Shown here: positions 32,292 to 39,396 of the stretch, one piece after another | Layout: each line of letters starts with the position of its first letter | How positions within the stretch are numbered: the first letter of the stretch is position 1 | Assembly (NCBI RefSeq): GCF_032595075.1 | Contig: NZ_CP118735.1 | Location: 400,001-464,000, forward strand | Direction: 5' to 3' | DNA from: Streptococcus sp. 29887 | GTDB taxonomy: Bacteria > Bacillota > Bacilli > Lactobacillales > Streptococcaceae | Length of the DNA stretch: 64,000 nt | Notes under the pieces: model-generated | Database searches by the model: none | Told to the model about the DNA's origin: nothing | What the model saw: only the letters and a program-made list of their open reading frames with translations | Translations under genes and position numbers: made by a program

Positions 32292-32663
32292 ATGAGGATT
32301 GGAGATAAGATCAAGGGAACGGTATCGGGAATTCAACCTTACGGAGCCTTTGTAGACTTAGAAAATGGCACGACAGGTTTGATTCATATTTCCGAAATCA
32401 AGACAGGTTTTGTGGATAACATCTACGACCATGTCAAGATTGGTCAAGAGGTCTTGGTACAGGTGGTTGATTTTGATGAATACACAGAAAAAGCCAGCCT
32501 ATCTATCCGAACGCTTGAAGAAGAACAGCAAAAAATTCCTCGACACCACAGATTTACCAATGAACGAAATAAAATCGGCTTTAGTCCGTTGGCTAAAAGT
32601 CTTCCGAGATGGATCCAGGAAGCTAAAGAATACCTCAAAGAACAAAAAGAAAAGAAGGTTTAG
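32292..32663 (+). CDS. cvfD: S1-domain RNA-binding protein CvfD (GSP13-like)
   Basis: 123 aa. An N-terminal S1 domain (GDKIKGTVSGIQPYGAFVDLENGTTGLIHISEI) and a basic C-terminal tail. The pneumococcal homologue CvfD is a post-transcriptional regulator of virulence and metal genes and also lies after the HAD/PPIase gene. Begins 1 nt after the preceding stop, so it is co-transcribed. Confidence 0.85.
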   Translation: MRIGDKIKGTVSGIQPYGAFVDLENGTTGLIHISEIKTGFVDNIYDHVKIGQEVLVQVVDFDEYTEKASLSIRTLEEEQQKIPRHHRFTNERNKIGFSPLAKSLPRWIQEAKEYLKEQKEKKV

Positions 32664-32686
32664 GGAGAAACTCCCGACCTTCTTTT
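32653..32686. terminator. Terminator after cvfD, formerly shared with cysK
   Basis: AGAAGGT...GGGAG-AAA-CTCCC...ACCTTCT stem followed by TTTTGC. Before the IS insertion, cysK ended about 10 bp beyond it and could have used the other strand of the same hairpin. Confidence 0.75.
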
Positions 32687-32702
32687 GCTTTGTATTAATT
32701 AT

Positions 32703-32710
32703 CAAATTCA
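32703..32710. repeat. Left 8-bp target-site duplication of the ISL3 element
   Basis: CAAATTCA, identical to 34125-34132 across the element. Confidence 0.9.
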
Positions 32711-34124
32711 GGCTCTTTGTCAACTGTAGTGGGTAGATGAAAAGCTAACACCTAGAGAGGACGAAGTTCGTTCTCTCTTTCTTTATGTTCAAAGCAATCA
32801 AAATACGTTTTTTAAAATTTTCAAAGTTCCTGAAACCAAAGGCATTTCTTTTAATGACTTTGATGAGATTGTTGGTAGCTTCCAGTTTGGCGTTCGAATA
32901 AGGCAATTCCATGGCGTTTAAAACCTTTTCTTTATCCTTTAGAAATGTCTTAAATACCGTCTGGAAAATAGGATTAACATTGGCTATTTCCTGTTCGATA
33001 AGGTCAAAGAAATGATCTGAGTTTTTCTCTTGGAAATGGAACAAGAGAAGCTGATAGAGTTCATAGTGCTGTCGTAGTTCCTCTGAAAAAGACAGTAGTT
33101 TTTCTAGGATTTCCTTGTTAGTCAAGTGCATGCGAAACATAGGGCGATAAAATCGTTTATCGCTGAGTTTACGGCTATCTTGTTGTATCAATTTCCAGTA
33201 GCGTTTCAAGGACCGGTATTCCTGCGATTTTCTGTCGAATTGATTCATAATTAGAATACGAACGCGGTTCATAGCACGGCTAAGGTGCTGCACAATGTGA
33301 AAGCGGTCCAGAACAATCTTGGTGTTTGGAAATAGCTGTCTAGCCAATTTGTAGTAAGGACTAAACATATCCATGGTAATGACTTTGACTTGATTTCTAA
33401 CCTTTCTAGGATAGCGTAGAAAGTGGTTTCGGATGGTTGCTTGTGTTCTTCCGTCTAGAATAGTTATGACATTTAGGGAGTTGAAATCTTGAGCGATAAA
33501 GCTCATTTTCCCCTTTTTGAAGGCATACTCATCCCAGCTCATCACCTCAGGTAAGGTATTCCAATCTGTTTCAAACTTGAACTCATTAAGCTTTCTCATA
33601 ACTGATGAGGTTGAGATAGATAGCCTGTGTGCAATATGTGTCATTGCTTGATTTTCGATGAGTAATTGAGCAATCTTCTGGTTAACAGCGACGGAGATTT
33701 GGTGGTTCTTCTTGACAAGAGGAGTTTCAGCGACCGCTATTTTTCTGCAATCTTTACACTTGAAGCGACGCTTTCTAAGTCGGATAAGCAAGGGATAACC
33801 AGCAGTTTCTAGGTAGGGAATTTTGGAGGGTTTTTGGAAGTCGTATTTTGCCATTTGTCCCTTGCAGGAGGGACATTTAGGGGCTGTATAATCCAAATGA
33901 CCATGAAGTTCTAAGTGAGTTCCCATATCATATTCATTAGAGATAGTGATATTTTTGTCTTTAATTCTGAGAAGATTTGTGATAAGATTTAGTTGTTCCA
34001 TATGAGTCTTTCTAATGTGAGTTTGGTTGCTTTTCATTATAGGCCATATGGGACTTTTTTTCTACAATCAAAAAGACTCCATAATATCCATAGAGGATTT
34101 ACCCACTACAGATATTATAGAGCC
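32711..34124. mobile_element. ISL3-family insertion sequence
   Basis: 1414 bp, complete. The ends are imperfect inverted repeats: GGCTCTTTGTCAACTGTAGT at the left and, on the other strand at the right, GGCTCTATAATATCTGTAGT, both continuing GGGT. The 8-bp direct repeats CAAATTCA on both sides match the 8-bp duplication of ISL3 elements. One intact transposase on the minus strand. The near-perfect duplication suggests a recent insertion. Confidence 0.93.
32745..34001 (-). CDS. tnp: ISL3-family transposase
   Basis: 418 aa. An N-terminal zinc-finger region (CPSCKGQMAKYDF, CKDCRK), an HTH, and a DDE catalytic domain (MSWDEYAFKKGKMSFI, ITMDMFSPYY, LPYSNAKLEATNNLIK). I place the start at 34001 (MEQLNLI, AGAAAG upstream), because the upstream in-frame ATG at 34037 overlaps the TATAAT at 34036-34041. 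It appears full length. Confidence 0.88.
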   Translation of the reverse strand: MEQLNLITNLLRIKDKNITISNEYDMGTHLELHGHLDYTAPKCPSCKGQMAKYDFQKPSKIPYLETAGYPLLIRLRKRRFKCKDCRKIAVAETPLVKKNHQISVAVNQKIAQLLIENQAMTHIAHRLSISTSSVMRKLNEFKFETDWNTLPEVMSWDEYAFKKGKMSFIAQDFNSLNVITILDGRTQATIRNHFLRYPRKVRNQVKVITMDMFSPYYKLARQLFPNTKIVLDRFHIVQHLSRAMNRVRILIMNQFDRKSQEYRSLKRYWKLIQQDSRKLSDKRFYRPMFRMHLTNKEILEKLLSFSEELRQHYELYQLLLFHFQEKNSDHFFDLIEQEIANVNPIFQTVFKTFLKDKEKVLNAMELPYSNAKLEATNNLIKVIKRNAFGFRNFENFKKRILIALNIKKERTNFVLSRC

Positions 34125-35043
34125 CAAATTCATAAAGGGCAGTAGATAAGTAACGCTCCCCGTTATCTGCCAAGATAGCCAATACTTTTTTACCAGCACC
34201 CAATTCTTTCGCAACTTCGATAGCTGCGTGGATAGCTGCACCAGATGAAATACCAACAAGGAATCCTTCCTGTCCACCGATTGCACGACCAGTAGCCAGA
34301 GCATCATCAGATTTGACACGGATAATACCGTCGTAAGCGGCCGTATCTAAGGTATCAGGGATGAAACCAGCTGAAATTCCTTGGATTTTGTGAGGTCCAG
34401 GAGCTTCACCAGACAGCACAGCGGACTCGTCAGCTTCTACGGCATAGATGGAAATGTTTGGGTTAGCCGCTTTCAAAACATGCGAAACACCTGATACGGT
34501 ACCACCGGTACCGACGCCTGATACAAAGGCATCCAGACCTGTTGCACCAAAGTCTTCCAAAATTTCCTGTCCTGTTGTATCTTCATGAACTTTTGGATTG
34601 GATGGATTGGCAAACTGGAACGGAACCCAGCCATTTTTCTCTTCGGCAATTTCTTTTGCCTTGGCGATGGCACCCTTCATACCTTCACTACCAGGTGTCA
34701 AGACAAGTTCAGCACCATAGGCCTGAATAATCTTGCGACGCTCAATACTCATGGTTTCAGGCATAACAATAATCACCTTGTAGCCCTTAGCTGCACCAAC
34801 CCATGCAAGTCCGATACCAGTATTACCACTGGTTGGCTCAACGATAGTGTCGCCAGGCTTGATAGTACCAGCCTTTTCAGCATCTTCAATCATCGCCAAG
34901 GCGATACGGTCTTTGACAGAAGAACCTGGGTTAAAGGCTTCTAACTTAACATAGACATCCGCTGCTCCCTCAGGAACAATATTATTGAGCTTGATAATTG
35001 GCGTTTTTCCAACTAATTGCGTAATATTTTGATAAATAGCCAT
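34099..35043 (-). CDS. cysK: Cysteine synthase A with IS-altered C-terminus
   Basis: 314 aa PLP enzyme making cysteine from O-acetylserine and sulfide. PLP lysine in [11 protein letters not shown], substrate loop [13 protein letters not shown], phosphate loop [11 protein letters not shown]. Start at 35043 with GGAGGTGCC (the longer frame has no ribosome binding site). The ISL3 element inserted within the third-last sense codon: the native end ...YEF-DN-stop, still readable beyond the IS at 32696-32702, is replaced by [11 protein letters not shown] encoded by the IS end. Activity is probably kept. The native terminator is now 1.4 kb away. Confidence 0.92.
   Translation of the reverse strand: MAIYQNITQLVGKTPIIKLNNIVPEGAADVYVKLEAFNPGSSVKDRIALAMIEDAEKAGTIKPGDTIVEPTSGNTGIGLAWVGAAKGYKVIIVMPETMSIERRKIIQAYGAELVLTPGSEGMKGAIAKAKEIAEEKNGWVPFQFANPSNPKVHEDTTGQEILEDFGATGLDAFVSGVGTGGTVSGVSHVLKAANPNISIYAVEADESAVLSGEAPGPHKIQGISAGFIPDTLDTAAYDGIIRVKSDDALATGRAIGGQEGFLVGISSGAAIHAAIEVAKELGAGKKVLAILADNGERYLSTALYEFGLYNICSG
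34125..34132. repeat. Right 8-bp target-site duplication of the ISL3 element
   Basis: CAAATTCA, matching 32703-32710; read on the minus strand it is the end of cysK. Confidence 0.9.
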
Positions 35044-35271
35044 AAGGCACCTCCAAATCATGTTACTATTAGTATATAGTAGAAAAGCTAAAAAGTATAA
35101 TATAAAAAAACTATCTTAGCGTTAAGAAAAAGCTATACCCAACCAATCATGGTATTTATGTAACAATTTGAAAACGTTGATACTACTAGCTTTTTGAAAA
35201 AATGTTTATTGTTGATATTGTCATAACTCGGTGTAGTTGTCGGGGAATTGTCGGGAAGAAGTCGGGGAAAA
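35044..35271. other. cysK upstream region and probable left prophage junction
   Basis: 228 bp between the cysK start and the integrase stop. AT-rich, no gene. It must hold the cysK promoter and, because int is the outermost phage gene, the left attachment site. The core cannot be identified without the right end, which lies outside the window. It ends in three phased GTCGGG repeats. Confidence 0.5.
35239..35269. repeat. Three GTCGGG(G)AA repeats at exact 11-bp spacing
   Basis: Copies at 35239-35247, 35250-35257 and 35261-35269, just past the integrase stop codon. One-turn phasing suggests protein binding on one DNA face, such as integrase arm-type sites. Confidence 0.6.
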
Positions 35272-36429
35272 TTATAGAACTTTCTTGTCAAATAGATCAG
35301 TAACATTATGTGCTCGTTCTTCTTTGATGTGAGTATATTGTTTGGTTGTTTGAAGGCTTGCATGTCCCAGGAAGTGCATGACATCTTCTGGTCTAGCTCC
35401 AGCAATGAGCGATTGAGTGGTAAAGAAGTGACGCATAATGTGTGGAGTGATATAGATACCACATTCCTCACTTACTCGTTTAAAAATTTTGTTTAAAAAA
35501 GCAGGTCTTTCCAAATAGTATTTATTATTCTTTATTCGGATGCTCAGGTAATCCTTTTCTTGCTCAATAATGACGTCTGCTTTCTTTTTGACTTGTTTTG
35601 CTGTTTCCATGATCTGTAACAACAGCTCGCTGCCTCTGTCGTTTAAAACTACGTAACGCACAGAACTTTCTGTTTTTGTTCTTCCAGCACCATCTTTTGT
35701 CCTGTTGGAACGAGAGTCTCTTATATTTAAGACTGCTCGATTATTCGAATCGAAAGTAACGTCCATGAACCTGATACCACAGACTTCCCCGCGTCTAAGT
35801 CCAAAAATAGTCAGGTAGACAAATGCAAAATGTGTGGTCGATAGTAATTCTTCTGCGGTTTTTATCCACGTTTGAAAATCATCGATTTTTAACTCTTTAT
35901 TAAGAGGTTCTAACTCTGATTCCCCAAGATAAATGCCAGACAATTTATTTTGTCTAAGATTTCCATTTTTGACAGCATCGTTTAAAATGGAATTCAAAAG
36001 TCGATTACTGGTAAGCACACTATTTCTGCGGTACTGGCCAAGCATTTCTGCCAGATGTTCTTCATAATCGTTGCGATTTATTTTTTTAAGCGGGAGGTTT
36101 CCCCACTTTTCTTTTATCATGGTACGATAAATGCCTGCGTTAGTGTAGATGGATGTATCATTCCATTGACCTGTTTTTTCTTTCTTTGCTGAGTAGATTT
36201 CCCAGTATTCATTTAAAGTCAGTTCTAGGTTGACATCCATTTCATCATGATAAATCCTTTCTTCAATATCCCTTAGAATTCTCTGGGCGTCCTTCAAGCT
36301 TCGTAGTCCGCTCTTGGTAAATTCTTTCTTGTCGCCATTAACAAAGTATCCTCTGCGGACATAGTAACGCAATCCTTTTTGGGTTTCGTACGTAAAAATA
36401 TTTGGGTATTTTGTTTTTGTATATTTCAT
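35272..36429 (-). CDS. int: Phage tyrosine recombinase (integrase)
   Basis: 385 aa. N-terminal arm-binding domain (residues 1-60), SAM-like core-binding domain (about 65-165), and a catalytic domain with the R-H-R-H-Y set: FGLRRGEVCGIR, HIMRHFFTTQ, FLGHASLQTT, KQYTHI. Outermost gene of the prophage on the left, reading toward the attachment site. An AAAGGAAAAGAG ribosome binding site precedes the ATG. Confidence 0.93.
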   Translation of the reverse strand: MKYTKTKYPNIFTYETQKGLRYYVRRGYFVNGDKKEFTKSGLRSLKDAQRILRDIEERIYHDEMDVNLELTLNEYWEIYSAKKEKTGQWNDTSIYTNAGIYRTMIKEKWGNLPLKKINRNDYEEHLAEMLGQYRRNSVLTSNRLLNSILNDAVKNGNLRQNKLSGIYLGESELEPLNKELKIDDFQTWIKTAEELLSTTHFAFVYLTIFGLRRGEVCGIRFMDVTFDSNNRAVLNIRDSRSNRTKDGAGRTKTESSVRYVVLNDRGSELLLQIMETAKQVKKKADVIIEQEKDYLSIRIKNNKYYLERPAFLNKIFKRVSEECGIYITPHIMRHFFTTQSLIAGARPEDVMHFLGHASLQTTKQYTHIKEERAHNVTDLFDKKVL

Positions 36430-36481
36430 TCTCTTTTCCTTTCTGTAAGACCAATCTGGACAAGGTTTTTTCGAAAGGATA

Positions 36482-36510
36482 TTGGCATCACCTCCTTAAA
36501 GTGATATAAT
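36482..36510 (+). promoter_or_regulatory. Promoter of a plus-strand small RNA
   Basis: TTGGCA (36482-36487), 17-bp spacer, TATAAT (36505-36510) with an extended TGn. No ORF follows before the terminator at 36605. Confidence 0.65.
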
Positions 36511-36517
36511 TAGAGTA

Positions 36518-36605
36518 CGCAAAAGGTCCTGCTGAATAGCTGGTCTTTGCTTATTTGGTTACCCTGCACTTCGGCTTTGGTCGGTTGGAAGTGTGGGGAT
36601 TTTTT
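36518..36605 (+). ncRNA. Candidate small RNA convergent with the toxin and divergent from int
   Basis: About 88 nt. Begins 7-8 nt after a strong promoter. It folds into a 5' hairpin closed by GCAAA (36519-36523) with TTTGC (36546-36550), then an 11-bp intrinsic terminator (36562-36572 with 36588-36598) followed by six T. The terminator works only in the plus direction. The RNA ends next to the stop codon of the PemK-fold toxin gene and is antisense to any int message starting further upstream. Function unknown. Confidence 0.55.
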
Positions 36606-36606
36606 G

Positions 36607-37041
36607 TTATTCGATATCTAATTGCAAGACTTCTTTGATTTTTGCTTTTAGCTTGTCCAGATCTGTCTGGTCGAGTTGGTAGGTTGGTTTGTATATTTTC
36701 TGGAATAGTTCCTTTCCTGATTTGTCGGTAAGGGGAACTCCAGAGGGGGCTACTTGCTTTTTGGTCTTGTAGATGATTTTGCGTTTGTCAATTTCTTGTA
36801 TTTTTCGGACATAGGCGTAGGCTTTGGGTTTTGATGGTGTGTCTTGGTATTTGGTATTATCCAGTGTGATACCACCTCGGTATTTTTTGCCTGCTTTTTT
36901 GCCTGTTAATGGTACAGCTAAGAGTGTGCCGTCTGTTTTATCGGGCGGCGTCAGAATGATAGCGTAGTGCTTGCCGTAAAATTCATTTCCGCCTTTTTGT
37001 GTGAAATTGACAAGGTAGACTTCTCCTTGTTGAAATGCCAT
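36607..37041 (-). CDS. PemK/MazF-fold toxin, probable ToxN/CptN-like endoribonuclease
   Basis: 144 aa. The PemK-fold pattern is visible: QQGEVYLVNF, KHYAIILTPP, LLAVPLTGKKAGKKYRGGI, then helical C-terminal turns. Such proteins are sequence-specific RNases. No antitoxin ORF precedes it. Instead the 5' leader carries a tandem repeat and a terminator, the layout of type III systems, in which an RNA neutralises a ToxN/AbiQ/CptN toxin of the same fold. Start at 37041 (AAGGAG); the ORF is open further but that part is leader RNA. A type II toxin with a lost antitoxin is the alternative. Confidence 0.7.
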   Translation of the reverse strand: MAFQQGEVYLVNFTQKGGNEFYGKHYAIILTPPDKTDGTLLAVPLTGKKAGKKYRGGITLDNTKYQDTPSKPKAYAYVRKIQEIDKRKIIYKTKKQVAPSGVPLTDKSGKELFQKIYKPTYQLDQTDLDKLKAKIKEVLQLDIE

Positions 37042-37052
37042 GGTAACTCCTT

Positions 37053-37158
37053 GATAAAAAAATAAGGTGCACTTAGAAAAGTACACCAGACTGTTTGTCC
37101 TTGACGAACAAGGCTTTATAAATAAATATCGTATCCTTGACGAACAAGGCTTTTGACT
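37053..37158 (-). ncRNA. Candidate type III antitoxin RNA (tandem repeats plus terminator)
   Basis: On the minus strand, from about 37158, the 20-nt element AAAGCCTTGTTCGTCAAGGA occurs twice (37153-37134 and 37117-37098), exactly 36 nt apart. Each contains the hairpin CCTTG-TTCGT-CAAGG. An intrinsic terminator follows (GGTGTACTT-TTCT-AAGTGCACC, then a T-rich tail to 37053), and then the toxin ribosome binding site. ToxI and antiQ repeats are also about 35-36 nt. Here there are 1.5 repeats, fewer than in ToxI. Confidence 0.6.
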
Positions 37159-37164
37159 AACCTC

Positions 37165-37192
37165 ATTATACCAAAATGAGTGAAATAGTCAA
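37165..37192 (-). promoter_or_regulatory. Promoter of the repeat RNA/toxin unit
   Basis: On the minus strand TTGACT (37192-37187), 16-bp spacer, TGG-TATAAT (37170-37165). Near-consensus, lying right after the CI gene and before the repeats. Confidence 0.7.
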
Positions 37193-37216
37193 GGATATTT
37201 ATTTCTGGTGTTGTAT

Positions 37217-38020
37217 TTACCTCTCCCTATACACCTCCACGACCTCGCCGATGGTGCGCATGTCTTCGGTGAATTGGATATTGTCATAGTCTGGGTTCAG
37301 TGACTGTAGATGGTCGCTTTTTAGTTTTTTGACGTAGTTTTCGCCGTCTACTTGGAAAATTCCGATTTTGTTTAGGTCGACTTGGTCTTTCATTTTGATA
37401 AAGAGGAAGTCGCCATTTTTGATTTTGGGTTCCATGGAGTGTCCGACGGCGATGGCGATGGTGTCGAAATCTTTCTGGTCTGGGATGTCGTCTGCGTAGA
37501 AGCTGACCATGGTGTCGTAGTCGTCTTCTTGCCAGTAGCCTGTACCTGCGGACACTTTGCCTGGTACGGGTAGGCTGATACGCTTTCTGGCTTCGTATTC
37601 TGCACGTTTTTCTGATATGTCAATGATTTTCCCTTGCTCTTCGGCTAGAAGCGTTTCAGAGGTTGTTAGGAGCTTATTCTTGCGTGTGTCGTTGAGCTTG
37701 TCATAGTTAGATAACAGAATAGTCTTACGTGGGTCGAAGTTGGGAAGAGGGATGGAAGTGGATGGGATTGTGGATTTAAACCGTGGGTCTATATCTGATT
37801 TCTTCAATCCAAAATAATCTGCGATTTTTTGGACGTTACCAGGTCTTGGTAAAGCTGTTCCTTTTACATATTCATTAAAACTACTTCTTGGGATTTCTAA
37901 CCTGTCCGCTAGATGAGATTGTTTTAAGTCGTTTTCAGCAAGTAACCTTTGAAGCATACCTGAAACATGTTGCATTGCTTCTAGGTCATGCGGGGTTGCT
38001 TTTCCTCGCCCTCTGGCCAT
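37217..38020 (-). CDS. CI-like prophage repressor with S24 peptidase domain
   Basis: 267 aa. N-terminal XRE HTH (LLAENDLKQSHLADRLEIPRS, about residues 20-60). C-terminal LexA/CI-type autopeptidase: cleavage site Ala-Gly in KVSAGTGYW, catalytic Ser in VGHSMEPKIKNGDF, Lys in YVKKLKS. It should hold lysogeny and be cleaved on SOS induction. Preceded by GGAGGT. Its promoter and the rightward early promoter both contain the TCCGTTTTAAAACGGA-type operator. Confidence 0.92.
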   Translation of the reverse strand: MARGRGKATPHDLEAMQHVSGMLQRLLAENDLKQSHLADRLEIPRSSFNEYVKGTALPRPGNVQKIADYFGLKKSDIDPRFKSTIPSTSIPLPNFDPRKTILLSNYDKLNDTRKNKLLTTSETLLAEEQGKIIDISEKRAEYEARKRISLPVPGKVSAGTGYWQEDDYDTMVSFYADDIPDQKDFDTIAIAVGHSMEPKIKNGDFLFIKMKDQVDLNKIGIFQVDGENYVKKLKSDHLQSLNPDYDNIQFTEDMRTIGEVVEVYRER

Positions 38021-38052
38021 TTTTAATACCTCCGATTACTTTTCTATCTATA

Positions 38053-38081
38053 ATAATACCGTTTTAAATCGTTTTTGTAAA
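38053..38081 (-). promoter_or_regulatory. cI promoter with operator variant
   Basis: On the minus strand TTTACA (38081-38076), 17-bp spacer, TATTAT (38058-38053). The spacer is an imperfect copy of the operator (CGATTTAAAACGG on this strand), so CI or Cro could control it. Confidence 0.65.
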
Positions 38082-38122
38082 ATGAAAATACAAAAAAAAT
38101 TCGTTTTTTTTCGTTTTTATAC

Positions 38123-38151
38123 TTGACATCCGTTTTAAAACGGATTATAAT
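38123..38151 (+). promoter_or_regulatory. Rightward early promoter with perfect operator in its spacer
   Basis: Consensus TTGACA (38123-38128), 17-bp spacer, TATAAT (38146-38151). The perfect 18-bp palindrome ATCCGTTTTAAAACGGAT (38128-38145) fills the spacer, so repressor binding would exclude RNA polymerase. Confidence 0.85.
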
Positions 38152-38198
38152 ATAGTCAAGGTCAAGGAAATGACCGAATAAAACAGGAGGAAAAGCAA

Positions 38199-38333
38199 AT
38201 GGTGGACATACTAAAAAGCCTAGCTGATAACGAGTTAGCAATTCCGATTATCATTCTAGGCTTAGTAAGAGAAGCTCGCTTATGGCACAAACAAGTGCTT
38301 GAGCACAAGCGGAACTTACAAAACAAAAAGTAA
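38199..38333 (+). CDS. Small early phage protein, 44 aa
   Basis: First gene under the rightward early promoter, at the position where cro would be expected but without an HTH. AGGAGG lies 7-12 nt upstream. A hydrophobic stretch (LAIPIIILGLV, residues 13-23) is followed by a basic, Lys/Arg-rich amphipathic tail. A GGGGC-GAAA-GCCCC hairpin follows the stop (38340-38353) and may attenuate downstream expression. Function unknown. Confidence 0.6.
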   Translation: MVDILKSLADNELAIPIIILGLVREARLWHKQVLEHKRNLQNKK

Positions 38334-38395
38334 GAGCAAGGGGCGAAAGCCCCAACCTCTTATTTGTAGTATACCACCATTTGCCAAATAAAGCA

Positions 38396-38473
38396 ATGAT
38401 CTATTGGTTAGCTGGTTTGTTGGTCCTGTCGTTTGTGATACGGCAGATTGTGAAGTGGAGGAAGAAGAAATAA
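38396..38473 (+). CDS. Possible 25-aa membrane peptide
   Basis: MIYWLAGLLVLSFVIRQIVKWRKKK: one hydrophobic helix and a strongly basic end, like small phage or toxin peptides. The ribosome binding site is weak, so expression is uncertain. Its stop overlaps the AAAGGAGGA site of the next gene. Confidence 0.4.
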   Translation: MIYWLAGLLVLSFVIRQIVKWRKKK

Positions 38474-38484
38474 AGGAGGAAGAG

Positions 38485-38625
38485 ATGAAACCGAAGCGTT
38501 ATCCGTATAGCGGGCGAATAAAAAAGCAACCTGAAGAACAGATTGCTTTTGAAATATCGAAGTTGCAAGTCATACTATCCCAACTTTCTGATAATCTTAA
38601 TTATTTTTACTCGAAAGTTAAATAG
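38485..38625 (+). CDS. Small phage protein, 46 aa
   Basis: MKPKRYPYSGRIKKQPEEQ, a basic N-terminus followed by a helical segment (FEISKLQVILSQLSDNLNYFYSK). The start is set by AAAGGAGGA at 38473-38481; a longer reading from 38404 lacks a ribosome binding site. Its end overlaps the convergent minus-strand gene by 19 bp. Not recognised. Confidence 0.65.
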   Translation: MKPKRYPYSGRIKKQPEEQIAFEISKLQVILSQLSDNLNYFYSKVK

Positions 38626-38825
38626 CCGTTTCCTTCATCTGTGACATGGTAACCAGATTTTCTTGCTTCTTCAATAATCTCGTCTTTGGACATGTTGTAG
38701 TTATGGTAGTTTATCGACGCTTTAGGATGATCATGTTGGGTAGTAAAAATCATAGTTAAGTAGGAATCTAATTCCTCCCAACTATATTTTTTACTAGCGG
38801 TTGGTTTTGGATTTAATTTGTTCAT
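38607..38825 (-). CDS. Small minus-strand phage protein, 72 aa
   Basis: A strong AAAGGAGAT ribosome binding site precedes the ATG. The C-terminal part (MSKDEIIEEARKSGYHVTDEGNGYLTFE) looks like a small folded domain. It has its own TATAAT (minus strand, 38889-38884) just upstream, next to the HTH gene diverging at 38962. Convergent with 38485-38625. Function unknown. Confidence 0.65.
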   Translation of the reverse strand: MNKLNPKPTASKKYSWEELDSYLTMIFTTQHDHPKASINYHNYNMSKDEIIEEARKSGYHVTDEGNGYLTFE

Positions 38826-38870
38826 ACCTATCTCCTTTCTATCAAAATTTCATGAATAAAAGATGTTGGG

Positions 38871-38942
38871 TTATTCATGAGAATATTATAGCACAGATTA
38901 CCAGATATAGTATTACAAAAATTTTACATTACTATATCTAGT
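38871..38942. promoter_or_regulatory. Divergent promoter/operator between micro-gene and HTH gene (copy 1)
   Basis: Contains TTCATGAGAATATTATAGCA (38874-38893), shared with copy 2. The palindromic half-sites AGATATAGTA (38903-38912) and TACTATATCT (38930-38939) are good candidates for binding by the adjacent small HTH protein. An ATGAATAA/TTATTCAT inverted repeat sits at the minus-strand start site. Confidence 0.5.
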
Positions 38943-38961
38943 GATTTACAAGGAGGATATT

Positions 38962-39144
38962 ATGTGGGAAAAACTACAAGAAATATTGGTAGAACGAGGG
39001 CTGACAGTCGTTGACTTGGCAAAAATGGCAGGTATTCCAAAGACAAGCATATATAATGCCAAACATCACGATATTGGTTACAAAAAAATGGAAAAAATCG
39101 CTGACGCTTTGGATGTCAGCCTAGATGAATTTAGAAAGGGGTGA
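38962..39144 (+). CDS. Small XRE-type HTH regulator (module copy 1)
   Basis: 60 aa, almost entirely one HTH (LVERGLTVVDLAKMAGIPKTSIYNAKHHDIGYKKMEKIADALDVSLDEF). AGGAGG at 38951-38956 sets the start. About half of its positions match the paralogue at 41056 (MWE..., IADxLxVSLDEFR). Likely a Cro-like or local repressor acting on the upstream palindromic half-sites. Confidence 0.78.
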   Translation: MWEKLQEILVERGLTVVDLAKMAGIPKTSIYNAKHHDIGYKKMEKIADALDVSLDEFRKG

Positions 39145-39150
39145 GGGGTA

Positions 39151-39384
39151 TTGAAATGGTCCTTAAAAGCATTGCGTGTTAATGCAGGTCTTACTGCGAA
39201 AGAAGTAGCAGATATGATTGGCATCCACCAGCAAACGCTTTTGAAATACGAAAGAGATAGCATGGACATTAGGGTTGATTTACTTGCGCAACTGGCTGAA
39301 CTGTACCGTGTTAATCAAGATGATATTTTTTTAGGCAAACAATCCGTTTTAAAACGGAACTTTAAACAAAACAAACCAAACTAG
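39151..39384 (+). CDS. XRE-type HTH phage regulator, TTG start
   Basis: 77 aa. A complete HTH (ALRVNAGLTAKEVADMIGIHQQTLLKYERDS) followed by LLAQLAELYRVNQDDIFL. The TTG start lies 7 nt after GTGAGGGG, 6 nt beyond the stop of the preceding gene. The last codons contain a second perfect copy of the CI operator (39343-39358). Candidate Cro or antirepressor-type regulator. Confidence 0.72.
   Translation: MKWSLKALRVNAGLTAKEVADMIGIHQQTLLKYERDSMDIRVDLLAQLAELYRVNQDDIFLGKQSVLKRNFKQNKPN
39343..39358. promoter_or_regulatory. Second perfect CI operator, inside a coding region
   Basis: TCCGTTTTAAAACGGA, identical over 16 bp to the operator in the early promoter. It lies in the 3' end of the 39151-39384 gene with no obvious promoter around it, about 1.2 kb from the first. 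Confidence 0.8.
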
Positions 39385-39396
39385 AAAGGGGCTAAC

